DNA from: JBLNDG01 sp050261415
GTDB taxonomy: Bacteria; Bacillota; Clostridia; Lutisporales; Lutisporaceae
DNA length: 19,507 nucleotides
Direction: 5' to 3'
Assembly (NCBI GenBank): GCA_050261415.1
Contig: JBLNDG010000056.1
Span: 1 to 19,507 of the forward strand
A program made the translations under genes and the position numbers. Positions 8,431 through 14,855 of the stretch are shown piece after piece (positions within the stretch are counted from its first letter, which is position 1; each line of letters begins with the position of its first letter). The notes beneath the pieces are model-generated. The model was not told the DNA's origin. It searched no databases and saw only the letters and a program-made list of their open reading frames with translations.

Positions 8431-8849
8431 ATGAAAAGACTAGAATTTTAGGCTTACTGGTATTGACTGCTTTACTAATGACAACGTTAATAGTTTATGC
8501 AAATCCTAACACTGAGGTAATAGTGGCGCCGGACTATATTGATCCTTGTCCCGAAAGTCCAGGTGGGGTTCATGATGGGGTGCTAGTAAACTACTATTAT
8601 GAATTGCGCTCTGGAACCAAATATGAAGACAGTACTCATGTTTGCGTGGTCGGAAAGTATGTCTGCTCCGGGTGTGGAGAGGCAATATATATTGAGGGCA
8701 TACCCGGTGCGCAGATAGGTTATTATGTATTTGGTGGCTATGCAAATGAAGTATTTAGTCTTCAAGGCGTAACTATAGTTTTAGCAGAGGCGAGTAATAT
8801 AAAATATACAACATCAACAAATCTATCATATTGGAGTTTTAGGTATTAA
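8431..8849 (+). pseudogene. Small exported Cys-containing protein, frameshifted at its start
   Basis: An excellent ribosome binding site (GAAAGGAAGG, 8415-8424) precedes an ATG at 8431, but that frame hits a stop after six codons. The long frame (open to 8849) encodes, just before residue Leu-Leu-Val, a complete signal peptide. If the A4 run at 8434-8437 were A5, the protein would begin MKKTRILGLLVLTALLMTTL and be cut after VYA. The mature part is about 110 residues, with four Cys (one in DPCPESP, then HVC and VCSGCGE), suggesting a small disulfide- or zinc-stabilised domain. I recognise no family. It may be a real frameshift, a phase-variable start, or a sequencing error. A shorter protein from TTG 8463 would have a truncated signal peptide and no clear ribosome binding site. 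Confidence 0.65.
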
Positions 8850-8866
8850 GAAAAAGGGTGAATAGA

Positions 8867-8971
8867 ATGAGCTTTTTTAACCAGTCTTTTTACAACGAAC
8901 AAGATAAGATTATGACAAATATTAGAGAAATTGAGAAGAGCGGTGGTTCGTTCAAAAAACAATTTGCTTAA
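8867..8971 (+). CDS. Possible 34-residue small protein
   Basis: A short ORF 17 bases after the preceding gene, with a GGGTG sequence 7 bases before its ATG. The product begins MSFFNQSFYNEQDK and is hydrophilic and helix-prone, with no Cys and no membrane segment. Position and ribosome binding site suggest it may be cotranslated with the exported-protein gene, but it could also be a decayed gene fragment. No family is recognised. Confidence 0.35.
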   Translation: MSFFNQSFYNEQDKIMTNIREIEKSGGSFKKQFA

Positions 8972-9071
8972 CAAGTCAAAGTGCACCGATTATAAGAAAT
9001 CCCACAAGATTAGTATATTATATATAATAAGAAAGCTCTTTAAAAGAGAAAAAAAGTAAAAATATTTATTG

Positions 9072-9103
9072 AAAAGGCTATACATCTATGGCTTTTTCTT
9101 TTT
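9072..9103 (+). terminator. Rho-independent terminator upstream of the T-box promoter
   Basis: An 11-bp stem (9072-9082 with 9087-9097, two G-U pairs) closes a CATC loop and runs into a T-rich tract (9093-9103). It ends transcription from the exported-protein and small-ORF region, about 80 bases before the hisS promoter. Confidence 0.75.
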
Positions 9104-9185
9104 ACTCATATGCCGCTATTTAATCCATCATATAAAAATAATAATGGTTTAAAGAACTGAGAAATAAGAATTGAAAAAAATAATA

Positions 9186-9214
9186 TTGACATTATGCAAT
9201 TTGGATATTATAAT
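9186..9214 (+). promoter_or_regulatory. Consensus sigma-A promoter for the hisS-aspS T-box transcript
   Basis: TTGACA (9186-9191) and TATAAT (9209-9214), both perfect consensus, are separated by exactly 17 bases. Transcription should start near 9221, giving a leader of about 355 bases before hisS that contains the T-box. Confidence 0.92.
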
Positions 9215-9224
9215 TACAACAATG

Positions 9225-9512
9225 ATTTGCAAAATATGAAAAACTTTGATTGGGAGAGTAATTAATCAAGGTTAAACAGGGAAAGGATATCGGAGCATTG
9301 AAAATGCCGTGACTGGAAGTATCCTTATTACTGAGATTATTGAAGGACACCCATGAGTTCGGCAGTTGAAAGTACAAAAGCAGCTTTGCTGCGGGGTAGA
9401 TTGCCGCGTACATTCTGCGTTAAAGAAAAGAGATGGAGTATCCAAACAGGGTGGCACCGCGGAGTTAAGGCTTTCGTCCCTGACTAAAAGTCAGGCATGA
9501 GAGCCTTTTTTA
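9225..9512 (+). promoter_or_regulatory. T-box riboswitch leader of hisS-aspS
   Basis: The conserved T-box AGGGTGGCACCGCGGA lies at 9448-9463, in the antiterminator region and directly ahead of a terminator. Stem I begins near 9240 with the AGAGTA motif (9256-9261); its distal arm pairs AAGGATA (9285-9291) with TATCCTT (9320-9326), capped by a GCATT/AATGC hairpin. The specifier region GAAGGACACCC (9343-9353) on the 3' side of stem I contains GAC (Asp) overlapping CAC (His). The base after TGG in the T-box is C, which would pair with a G73 discriminator, as in tRNA-Asp rather than the C73 of bacterial tRNA-His. Uncharged tRNA should favour antitermination and raise expression of both synthetases. 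Confidence 0.93.
9467..9512 (+). terminator. T-box-controlled transcription terminator
   Basis: AAGGCT (9467-9472) pairs with AGCCTT (9502-9507), with an inner CCTGACT/AGTCAGG hairpin (9479-9485/9489-9495) and a T run to about 9511. It forms when the T-box is not bound by uncharged tRNA. Confidence 0.88.
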
Positions 9513-9576
9513 TGTTTAGTTTTACCACATAGTCAATGCAAATATTAGCAATAATAAATAATTGGAGGGATATATC

Positions 9577-10836
9577 ATGTTGACACAGGCACCGAAGGGC
9601 ACAAAGGATGTTTTGCCGTCAGAGGTTTACAAGTGGCACTATGTTGAAGAGATTATAAGGCAAATTTGTGCTGTAAACGGATACAGGGAAATAAGGACTC
9701 CTGCTTTTGAGCATACTGAGCTCTTTGAAAGAGGAGTAGGAGAGACCACCGATGTAGTTCAAAAGGAAATGTATACTTTTGAAGATAAAGGCGGAAGAAG
9801 CATAACATTGAAGCCTGAGGGGACTTCTCCTGCAGTAAGGTCCTTTATCGAACACAGTATGTATAATGAACCGCAGCCGACAAAAGTTTTCTATTTTACT
9901 CCGTGCTTCCGCTATGAAAAACCGCAGTCTGGCAGGCTTAGAGAACATCACCAGTTCGGGGTCGAAGCCTTCGGGACTCAGGATCCTTCGGTGGATGCAG
10001 AGATAATAAATATTGCAATGACCTTATATGAAAGACTTGGAGTAAAAGACCTTGAAATAAGAATAAACAGCGTAGGCTGTCCTAAGTGCAGGAAAGAATA
10101 CAATAAGAAGCTGAAGGAATACCTCGGAAAGAAGCTTGATAATCTATGTGAGACCTGCAGGGACAGATTCAATAAAAACCCGATGAGGATAATAGACTGC
10201 AAGGAAGAGAAGTGCAAAGCACAGCTGACTGATGTGCCTTTTATGCTGGATAACATATGCGATGAGTGCAAGGAACACTTTGTAGGCTTGAAGCATTCCC
10301 TGGAGACACTTGGACTGAAATATACAATAGATCCGAAGATAGTAAGAGGTTTGGATTATTATACCAAGACTGCTTTTGAAATAGTTACGAACTTCAATGG
10401 AACCGAATTAACCGTATGCGGAGGCGGCAGATATGACGGACTTATAGAAGAATGCGGCGGCCCTGCAACACCCGGTATTGGTTTCGGACTGGGACTTGAA
10501 AGACTGCTGCTGGTAGTGGAAAACCAGGGAGTAGAGATTCCGAAGCCTGTTTATATGGACGTATATATTGCCAGCCTGGGAGCCTTGGGAACAGATGAAG
10601 CAATAAGGCAAGTAAAACTGCTTAGGAAAAACGGAATTAAAGCGGAAAAGGATTATCTGGGCAGGAGCCTGAAAGCCCAAATGAAATATGCCAATAAAAT
10701 TAATGCAAGGTATGTAGTTGTCATAGGAGAAGAAGAAGTAAAAAACAACAGTATAAAGGTAAAAGATATGGGTACCGGCAGCGGGGATGAAATAAAAATG
10801 AATGAACTGTTGAGTTATTTAAGAGAGAGAATATAG
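9577..10836 (+). CDS. hisS: Histidine--tRNA ligase
   Basis: Class II synthetase that charges tRNA-His. 419 residues, the usual bacterial length. Class II motif 2 appears as FRYEKPQSGRLREHHQFGVE; the histidine-specific signatures GLDYYTKTAFE and GGGRYDGL and motif 3 (GFGLGLERL) are all present, followed by the anticodon-binding domain (about 325-419). A cluster of Cys (CPKCRKEY, CETCRDRF, CDECKEHF) in the middle insertion suggests a zinc-ribbon-like subdomain, as in other clostridial HisRS. The ATG at 9577 follows GGAGGG by 6 bases; the frame also opens at TTG 9562, which would overlap the ribosome binding site. It is the first gene after the T-box; aspS starts 13 bases after its stop. Confidence 0.97.
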   Translation: MLTQAPKGTKDVLPSEVYKWHYVEEIIRQICAVNGYREIRTPAFEHTELFERGVGETTDVVQKEMYTFEDKGGRSITLKPEGTSPAVRSFIEHSMYNEPQPTKVFYFTPCFRYEKPQSGRLREHHQFGVEAFGTQDPSVDAEIINIAMTLYERLGVKDLEIRINSVGCPKCRKEYNKKLKEYLGKKLDNLCETCRDRFNKNPMRIIDCKEEKCKAQLTDVPFMLDNICDECKEHFVGLKHSLETLGLKYTIDPKIVRGLDYYTKTAFEIVTNFNGTELTVCGGGRYDGLIEECGGPATPGIGFGLGLERLLLVVENQGVEIPKPVYMDVYIASLGALGTDEAIRQVKLLRKNGIKAEKDYLGRSLKAQMKYANKINARYVVVIGEEEVKNNSIKVKDMGTGSGDEIKMNELLSYLRERI

Positions 10837-10849
10837 GAGGGGGATTGTA

Positions 10850-12619
10850 ATGAACAAATACAAAAGAACCCATATGTGCGGAGAGTTAAGTCTCGACAAC
10901 CTTGGTGAAAAAGTGACCGTCACCGGCTGGGTGCAAAAAAGAAGGGACCTTGGAGGCTTGATATTTATCGATTTGAGGGACAGAAGCGGGATACTGCAGT
11001 GTACAGTCAACAAGGATGTAACCGAAGACGTTTTTAATGAAGCAACTAAGGTCAGAGGGGAATATGTTCTCGCCATATCAGGGGAAGTAGTACGAAGAGG
11101 CGAAACTGCCATTAACAAGAAAATGGCAACAGGTTATATAGAAATTGCGGTAAGCAGCCTGGAAATATTAAGCAAAGCTGAAACACCACCTATCTATATT
11201 GAAGATGACTTGAATGCTGCTGAATCCCTGAGGCTTAAATACAGGTATCTGGACTTGAGAAGGCCTTGTATGCAGAAGATACTTTTTACAAGGCACAAAG
11301 TAGCTAAAATTGTAAGGGACTATATGGACCAGAACGGCTTTATAGAAGTGGAAACGCCAATGCTCATTAAGACATCTCCTGAAGGTGCAAGAGACTATCT
11401 CGTACCGAGCAGGGTGCAGCCCGGAAACTTTTATGCATTGCCGCAGTCTCCTCAGCAGTACAAACAGATACTGATGGTATCAGGCTTCGACAAGTATTTT
11501 CAGATTGTAAAATGCTTCAGGGATGAAGATTTAAGAGCAGACAGGCAGCCTGAATTCACTCAGATAGATTTGGAAATGTCCTTTGTGGACAGCGAAGATG
11601 TCATGAAGGTTAACGAAGGACTTCTCAAGAGAGTATTCAAGGAAATTCTGGACGTAGATGTAGAACTGCCTTTAAAGAGGATGACATGGAAAGAAGCCAT
11701 GGAAAGATACGGATCAGATAAACCGGATACCAGATTCGGGCTTGAACTTAAAGAAATAGGCGATATAGTCAAAAATGCAGAATTCAAGGTATTCTCTGAT
11801 ACTCTTGCAAATGGCGGTATCATAAAGGCCATTAACGGAGAAGGCCTTGGGGAAAAGCTAAGCCGCAAGGAAATAGACAGCCTCGGAGAATTTGTAAAGA
11901 CATACAGTGCTAAAGGCCTGGCATGGATCAACATTACGGCAGAAGGAGTAAAATCTCCTATAGCCAAGTTCCTTAAAGAGGAAGAGCTTAACGGAATAAT
12001 TCAGAGAGTCGGTGGAAAAATAGGAGATATAATTTTTATTGTTTCCGACCAGCCGAAGGTTGTATATGATTCTCTGGGACAGTTAAGGATCGAGCTGGGA
12101 AGAAGATTCGGGCTGATAGACAACAGCAAGTATAACCTGCTTTGGGTAACTGAATTCCCGCTGCTGGAATATGATGAGGAAGAAAAACGTTTTGTTGCAA
12201 TGCATCATCCGTTTACCTGCCCCATGGACGAGGACCTGGAACTCCTGGATACCGATCCTGGAAAGGTAAGAGCTAAAGCATACGACATAGTATTAAACGG
12301 ATATGAGTTGGGTGGAGGAAGCATAAGAATCCACAGGACGGAGCTTCAGGAAAAAATGTTCAGCCTCCTGGGCTTTACAAAGGAGCGTGCCTGGGCTAAA
12401 TTCGGATACCTGCTTGAAGCTTTCAAATATGGTACTCCACCACATGGAGGGCTGGCCTTTGGACTTGACAGGCTGATAATGTTGCTCATAGGAACTGACA
12501 ATATAAGGGATGTCATTGCTTTCCCGAAAACACAAACAGCAAGCTGCCTTATGACAAATTCGCCTTCACCGGCAGAAGATAAACAGCTTCAGGAACTGCA
12601 CATTGAAGTAAAACTTTAA
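10850..12619 (+). CDS. aspS: Aspartate--tRNA ligase, bacterial type
   Basis: Class II synthetase charging tRNA-Asp. The 589-residue length and an internal GAD insertion domain (about 290-400) mark the bacterial type. N-terminal OB anticodon-binding domain (GWVQKRRDLGGLIFIDLRDRSG); class II motifs RYLDLRRP, FRDEDLRADRQPEFTQ and GLAFGLDRL; the aspartate-site segment SPQQYKQ. Whether it also charges tRNA-Asn depends on residues that cannot be judged here; a gatCAB operon elsewhere would suggest it. It has an AGGAGGGGG ribosome binding site and is cotranscribed with hisS under the T-box. A hairpin repeat follows directly after the stop codon. Confidence 0.97.
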   Translation: MNKYKRTHMCGELSLDNLGEKVTVTGWVQKRRDLGGLIFIDLRDRSGILQCTVNKDVTEDVFNEATKVRGEYVLAISGEVVRRGETAINKKMATGYIEIAVSSLEILSKAETPPIYIEDDLNAAESLRLKYRYLDLRRPCMQKILFTRHKVAKIVRDYMDQNGFIEVETPMLIKTSPEGARDYLVPSRVQPGNFYALPQSPQQYKQILMVSGFDKYFQIVKCFRDEDLRADRQPEFTQIDLEMSFVDSEDVMKVNEGLLKRVFKEILDVDVELPLKRMTWKEAMERYGSDKPDTRFGLELKEIGDIVKNAEFKVFSDTLANGGIIKAINGEGLGEKLSRKEIDSLGEFVKTYSAKGLAWINITAEGVKSPIAKFLKEEELNGIIQRVGGKIGDIIFIVSDQPKVVYDSLGQLRIELGRRFGLIDNSKYNLLWVTEFPLLEYDEEEKRFVAMHHPFTCPMDEDLELLDTDPGKVRAKAYDIVLNGYELGGGSIRIHRTELQEKMFSLLGFTKERAWAKFGYLLEAFKYGTPPHGGLAFGLDRLIMLLIGTDNIRDVIAFPKTQTASCLMTNSPSPAEDKQLQELHIEVKL

Positions 12620-12620
12620 T

Positions 12621-12673
12621 TAAAAAAGGCTTCTATTGAAGCATCTTAACGACCAAGGAAGCCTTTTATGAAA
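12621..12673 (-). repeat. Dispersed 53-bp intergenic palindromic repeat, copy 2 (inverted)
   Basis: The reverse complement matches 3031-3083 at 52 of 53 bases. On the + strand it forms AAAAGGCTTC/GAAGCCTTTT and probably serves as the aspS terminator; an alternative short hairpin GCTTC-tatt-GAAGC competes for the same left arm. The similarity to copy 1 continues more weakly to about 12690. Confidence 0.85.
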
Positions 12674-12683
12674 TGCATTTAAC

Positions 12684-12717
12684 GGAAAGTGTCACACTAA
12701 GGAAATCTATACTTTCC
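12684..12717 (+). other. Hairpin with alternative pairing between aspS and tcdA
   Basis: GGAAAGT (12684-12690) can pair perfectly with ACTTTCC (12711-12717). The latter segment can instead pair locally with AGGAAA (12700-12705 region) in a tighter hairpin. The two folds are mutually exclusive. No known riboswitch family is recognised; the A/T-rich composition means this could be chance. Confidence 0.3.
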
Positions 12718-12736
12718 TATGCATTATAAAACAAAG

Positions 12737-12788
12737 CCCTGCCCTGACCGTTTAATAGTTTGGTTTTAATGTCAGTGCAGGGTTTTTT
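12737..12788 (+). terminator. Terminator-like hairpin abutting the tcdA ribosome binding site
   Basis: CCCTGC-C-CTGAC (12737-12748) pairs with GTCAG-T-GCAGGG (12771-12782) with one C/U mismatch around a 22-base loop, followed by six T (12783-12788). The ribosome binding site GGAGG starts at the next base. It can act as a terminator of the hisS-aspS transcript or as an attenuator of tcdA. Confidence 0.75.
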
Positions 12789-12798
12789 GGAGGTATAT

Positions 12799-13560
12799 AT
12801 GGGACCGTTTTCCAGAACAGAGCTGCTTATAGGTACTGAAGGTATCGAAAAGCTTAAAAGCAGCAAGGTAGCAATATTCGGTATCGGGGGTGTGGGCTCT
12901 TATGCAGCTGAAGCCCTTGGAAGATGCGGAATAGGCACCTTGATTTTAATTGATTATGATTATATTTGTATTACTAATATAAACAGGCAGGTACATGCAA
13001 TACGAAAGACTGTCGGCAAATCTAAGGCTGAAGTAATGAGGGATAGACTCCTGGAGATAAATCCGGAAGCCAATATTATAGTTCATAAAGAGTTGTATAA
13101 TGAAGAAACTTCGGAGAAGCTATTGCTTCCTGAATATGATTATGTCGTTGATGCAATAGATATGGTAACGTCAAAAATCAATCTCATAATGAAGTGCAAC
13201 GAAATGAACATTCCGGTAATAAGCTGTATGGGGGCAGGAAACAAACTTGATCCGACAAAGTTGGAGATAACGGATATTTATAAGACTTCAGTATGCCCGT
13301 TGGCAAAGGTCATGCGCTATGAACTCAGAAAAAGAGGTATAAAAAAACTTAAGGTAGTCTATTCAAAAGAAGATCCAATAACTCCTATAGAAGGCATTGC
13401 AGATTGTAAAACAAACTGTGTATGTTCTCATAAGGAAACTGCAAATTGTACGAAAAGAAGGCAGATTCCCGGAAGTATATCCTTTGTACCTTCTGCAGCG
13501 GGACTAATACTTGCTTCTGCGGTAGTCAGGGACCTGGTTGGTATAAAATATACCTATTGA
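12799..13560 (+). CDS. tcdA: tRNA threonylcarbamoyladenosine dehydratase
   Basis: An E1/ThiF-like enzyme that uses ATP to cyclise the t6A base at position 37 of ANN-decoding tRNAs to ct6A. 253 residues. The nucleotide-binding GIGGVGS is at 28-34, followed by the DYDYICITNINRQ segment and CMGAGNKLDPT, which are characteristic of TcdA (YgdL/YrvM) rather than of ThiF or MoeB. Extra Cys (C-x4-C-x-C, and another) occur in the C-terminal third. The ATG at 12799 is preceded by GGAGG at 12789-12793; the frame is open for 13 codons upstream, but those would run through the terminator hairpin. Its position after hisS-aspS matches the yrvM position in B. subtilis. Confidence 0.93.
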   Translation: MGPFSRTELLIGTEGIEKLKSSKVAIFGIGGVGSYAAEALGRCGIGTLILIDYDYICITNINRQVHAIRKTVGKSKAEVMRDRLLEINPEANIIVHKELYNEETSEKLLLPEYDYVVDAIDMVTSKINLIMKCNEMNIPVISCMGAGNKLDPTKLEITDIYKTSVCPLAKVMRYELRKRGIKKLKVVYSKEDPITPIEGIADCKTNCVCSHKETANCTKRRQIPGSISFVPSAAGLILASAVVRDLVGIKYTY

Positions 13561-13608
13561 TGAATAAAAGGGTATAGTAAATTTCCATAATAAAATTAGA
13601 AAAAAAGG

Positions 13609-13636
13609 TTGACAATTCGGTGAATTGTAATATAAT
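13609..13636 (+). promoter_or_regulatory. Promoter of the csoR-rseC-trxA locus
   Basis: TTGACA (13609-13614) and TATAAT (13631-13636) are perfect boxes with a 16-base spacer. The spacer carries an inverted repeat CAATTC-ggt-GAATTG (13613-13627) that overlaps the -35 box and could be an additional operator. Confidence 0.82.
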
Positions 13637-13645
13637 AATATTAGG

Positions 13646-13662
13646 ATACCGGTACGGGGTAT
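13646..13662 (+). promoter_or_regulatory. Candidate CsoR/CstR-family operator
   Basis: ATACC-N7-GGTAT is a G/C-tract inverted repeat between the -10 box and the ribosome binding site of the repressor gene. CsoR/RcnR/CstR proteins bind ATACC...GGTAT-type sites with G/C-rich centres near their own promoters, so autoregulation is inferred. Confidence 0.55.
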
Positions 13663-13674
13663 AGGAGGGATAGA

Positions 13675-13947
13675 TTGGAAAATAAAGCGGAGGCTAAAGA
13701 AGAGATACTTAGCCGCATGAAAAAGATTGAAGGACAGGTAAAGGGCATACAAAAAATGATTGAAGAAGACAAGGAATGCAGTGATGTAATGGTGCAGATA
13801 TCCGCAATAAGGTCAGCTATAAATAAAGTCGGCGGCGTAATAATGGACAGATATATAAAAGAATGTGTAAAGGGAAAACTATTACATGAAAAAGACGAAG
13901 AAAAAATTGAGGAAATTATAGATACCATAGTAAAATATGTAAAATAG
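13675..13947 (+). CDS. CsoR/CstR-family (DUF156) thiol- or metal-sensing repressor
   Basis: A 90-residue all-helical repressor of the CsoR/RcnR/FrmR/CstR family, which acts as a tetramer without a helix-turn-helix. The family N-terminus (RMKKIEGQVKGIQKMIEEDKEC) and the core (QISAIRSAINKVGG) are clear. The sensing residues, aligned by the Cys-x24-X-x3-Cys spacing, are Cys35, Tyr60 and Cys64. A true Cu(I)-sensing CsoR has His in the middle position, so copper sensing is unlikely and a CstR-like persulfide or other thiol response is more plausible. The TTG start at 13675 has AGGAGGGA 6 bases upstream. It has its own promoter and operator and lies 13 bases before rseC, suggesting it controls rseC. 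Confidence 0.88.
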   Translation: MENKAEAKEEILSRMKKIEGQVKGIQKMIEEDKECSDVMVQISAIRSAINKVGGVIMDRYIKECVKGKLLHEKDEEKIEEIIDTIVKYVK

Positions 13948-13960
13948 GAATGGTAAAAGT

Positions 13961-14401
13961 ATGATTGAAACAGGAAGAGTAATAGGGATTGATGGAAATC
14001 AGGCAAGAATAATGATAAACAGAGGTACTGCCTGAGGGGAATGCGGAGCCTGCCAGGTAGGAAGGGAAAAACTTGAAATGGTATTAACTGCTGATAATGA
14101 CGTAGGTGCTGATATTGGCGACACAGTTGAAATAGAGCTTGAAACTGTAAACCTTCTATCAGCCAGCCTGATAGCTTATGGATTGCCACTTTTAAGTTTA
14201 ATGCTTGGAATTTTCGCCGGATATTTCGGCCTTTTAGCCTTGGGTATGAGTGACGGTATATCACAGGCTGTAGGGGCTTTCACAGGCCTTATCGCAATGG
14301 CATTGACTTTTGCAGCAATAAAGTATAATGAAGATAAAATAAAAAACATGAAAAAATTTAAGCCGCAGTTGGTGGGAGTTAAACCCAAGGATGGGGACTA
14401 A
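13961..14401 (+). CDS. RseC/SoxR-reducing-system membrane protein, probable selenoprotein
   Basis: One continuous 146-residue frame interrupted only by TGA at codon 25 (14033-14035). The product has the RseC family layout: a short beta-rich start (MIETGRVIGIDGNQARIMIN), a Cys-rich redox motif, a strand region, and two membrane segments (about 68-94 and 99-121), then a basic cytoplasmic tail. The motif reads TA-U25-GECGAC, so the UGA falls exactly on the first Cys of the family's CxxC, giving UxxCxxC. A SECIS-like hairpin follows. RseC proteins act in the Rnf/Rsx-linked SoxR reduction or sigma-E systems of proteobacteria; the clostridial role is not established. The intact reading frame downstream argues against a pseudogene, though a single Cys-to-stop change cannot be excluded. 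AGGA precedes the ATG by 11 bases. trxA follows. Confidence 0.82.
14033..14066 (+). promoter_or_regulatory. UGA Sec codon and candidate bacterial SECIS element
   Basis: Downstream of the UGA the RNA can fold CCU (14049-14051)/GGG (14064-14066) and CC (14053-14054)/GG (14060-14061) around a small G/AA internal loop, presenting an AGGUA apical loop at 14055-14059. The loop GGU starts 20 bases after the UGA, within the range of bacterial SECIS elements, and resembles the AGGU loop of E. coli fdhF. The stem is short, so the fold is tentative. Confidence 0.5.
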
Positions 14402-14430
14402 TGGTCTATCTACAATAGTTTCAAGCTGTA

Positions 14431-14454
14431 TATTTTATCAAAATGGATAAAATA
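14431..14454 (+). other. 9-bp perfect inverted repeat upstream of trxA
   Basis: TATTTTATC (14431-14439) and GATAAAATA (14446-14454) are perfect complements around a six-base loop. There is no T run after it on the + strand, so it is not a standard terminator; it may be an operator or a processing site between rseC and trxA. Confidence 0.4.
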
Positions 14455-14516
14455 AAAAAGAAAAGAAAAAACAATTTTATATTATGTATATCGTAGCTTT
14501 GAAAGGAGTTTTTCTA

Positions 14517-14843
14517 GTGAGTAAAAACGTGCAAACAGTGAACCAGCAAAATTTCGATAATGAGGTATTAAAGTCTGATAAGCCTGTATTGGTGGATTTC
14601 TGGGCTGCCTGGTGCGGTCCATGCAGGATGGTTTCGCCTGTAATAGATCAGATAGCAGAAGAGTTTGAAGGTAAAGTAAAAATAGCTAAAGTAAATGTGG
14701 ATGAAAACCCGGAGCTGGCAGGAAAGTATGATATCATGAGCATTCCATCCGTGTTTCTCTTCAATAATGGAAGGAAAGTAGACGGTATTATAGGTGCCAG
14801 ACCGAAACAGGTTTTCGAGGACATGGTAAAAAGACACATATAG
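14517..14843 (+). CDS. trxA: Thioredoxin
   Basis: Cytoplasmic dithiol-disulfide oxidoreductase, reduced by thioredoxin reductase. 108 residues, the standard length. The active site FWAAWCGPC has Cys33 and Cys36; the cis-proline segment MSIPSVFLF and the AKVNVDENPELAGKYDI strand are typical. The start is GTG 14517, with AAGGAG 9 bases upstream; the frame is also open eleven codons earlier from an ATG, but that would place the ribosome binding site inside the gene. It lies 115 bases after rseC. A palindromic terminator follows, so csoR-rseC-trxA may form one redox unit, although a separate trxA promoter cannot be excluded. Confidence 0.97.
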   Translation: MSKNVQTVNQQNFDNEVLKSDKPVLVDFWAAWCGPCRMVSPVIDQIAEEFEGKVKIAKVNVDENPELAGKYDIMSIPSVFLFNNGRKVDGIIGARPKQVFEDMVKRHI

Positions 14844-14855
14844 TAAATTTCACTA

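Noticed and set aside
13641..14264. A 207-codon ORF on the - strand
   Set aside because: It runs antisense over the repressor and RseC-like genes, has low-complexity Ser/Phe/Leu-rich composition and no recognisable domain; it is a shadow of the + strand genes.
14078..14401. A stand-alone 107-codon ORF starting at ATG 14078
   Set aside because: It is the C-terminal part of the RseC-like frame that starts at 13961 and reads through the UGA at 14033. It has no ribosome binding site of its own.
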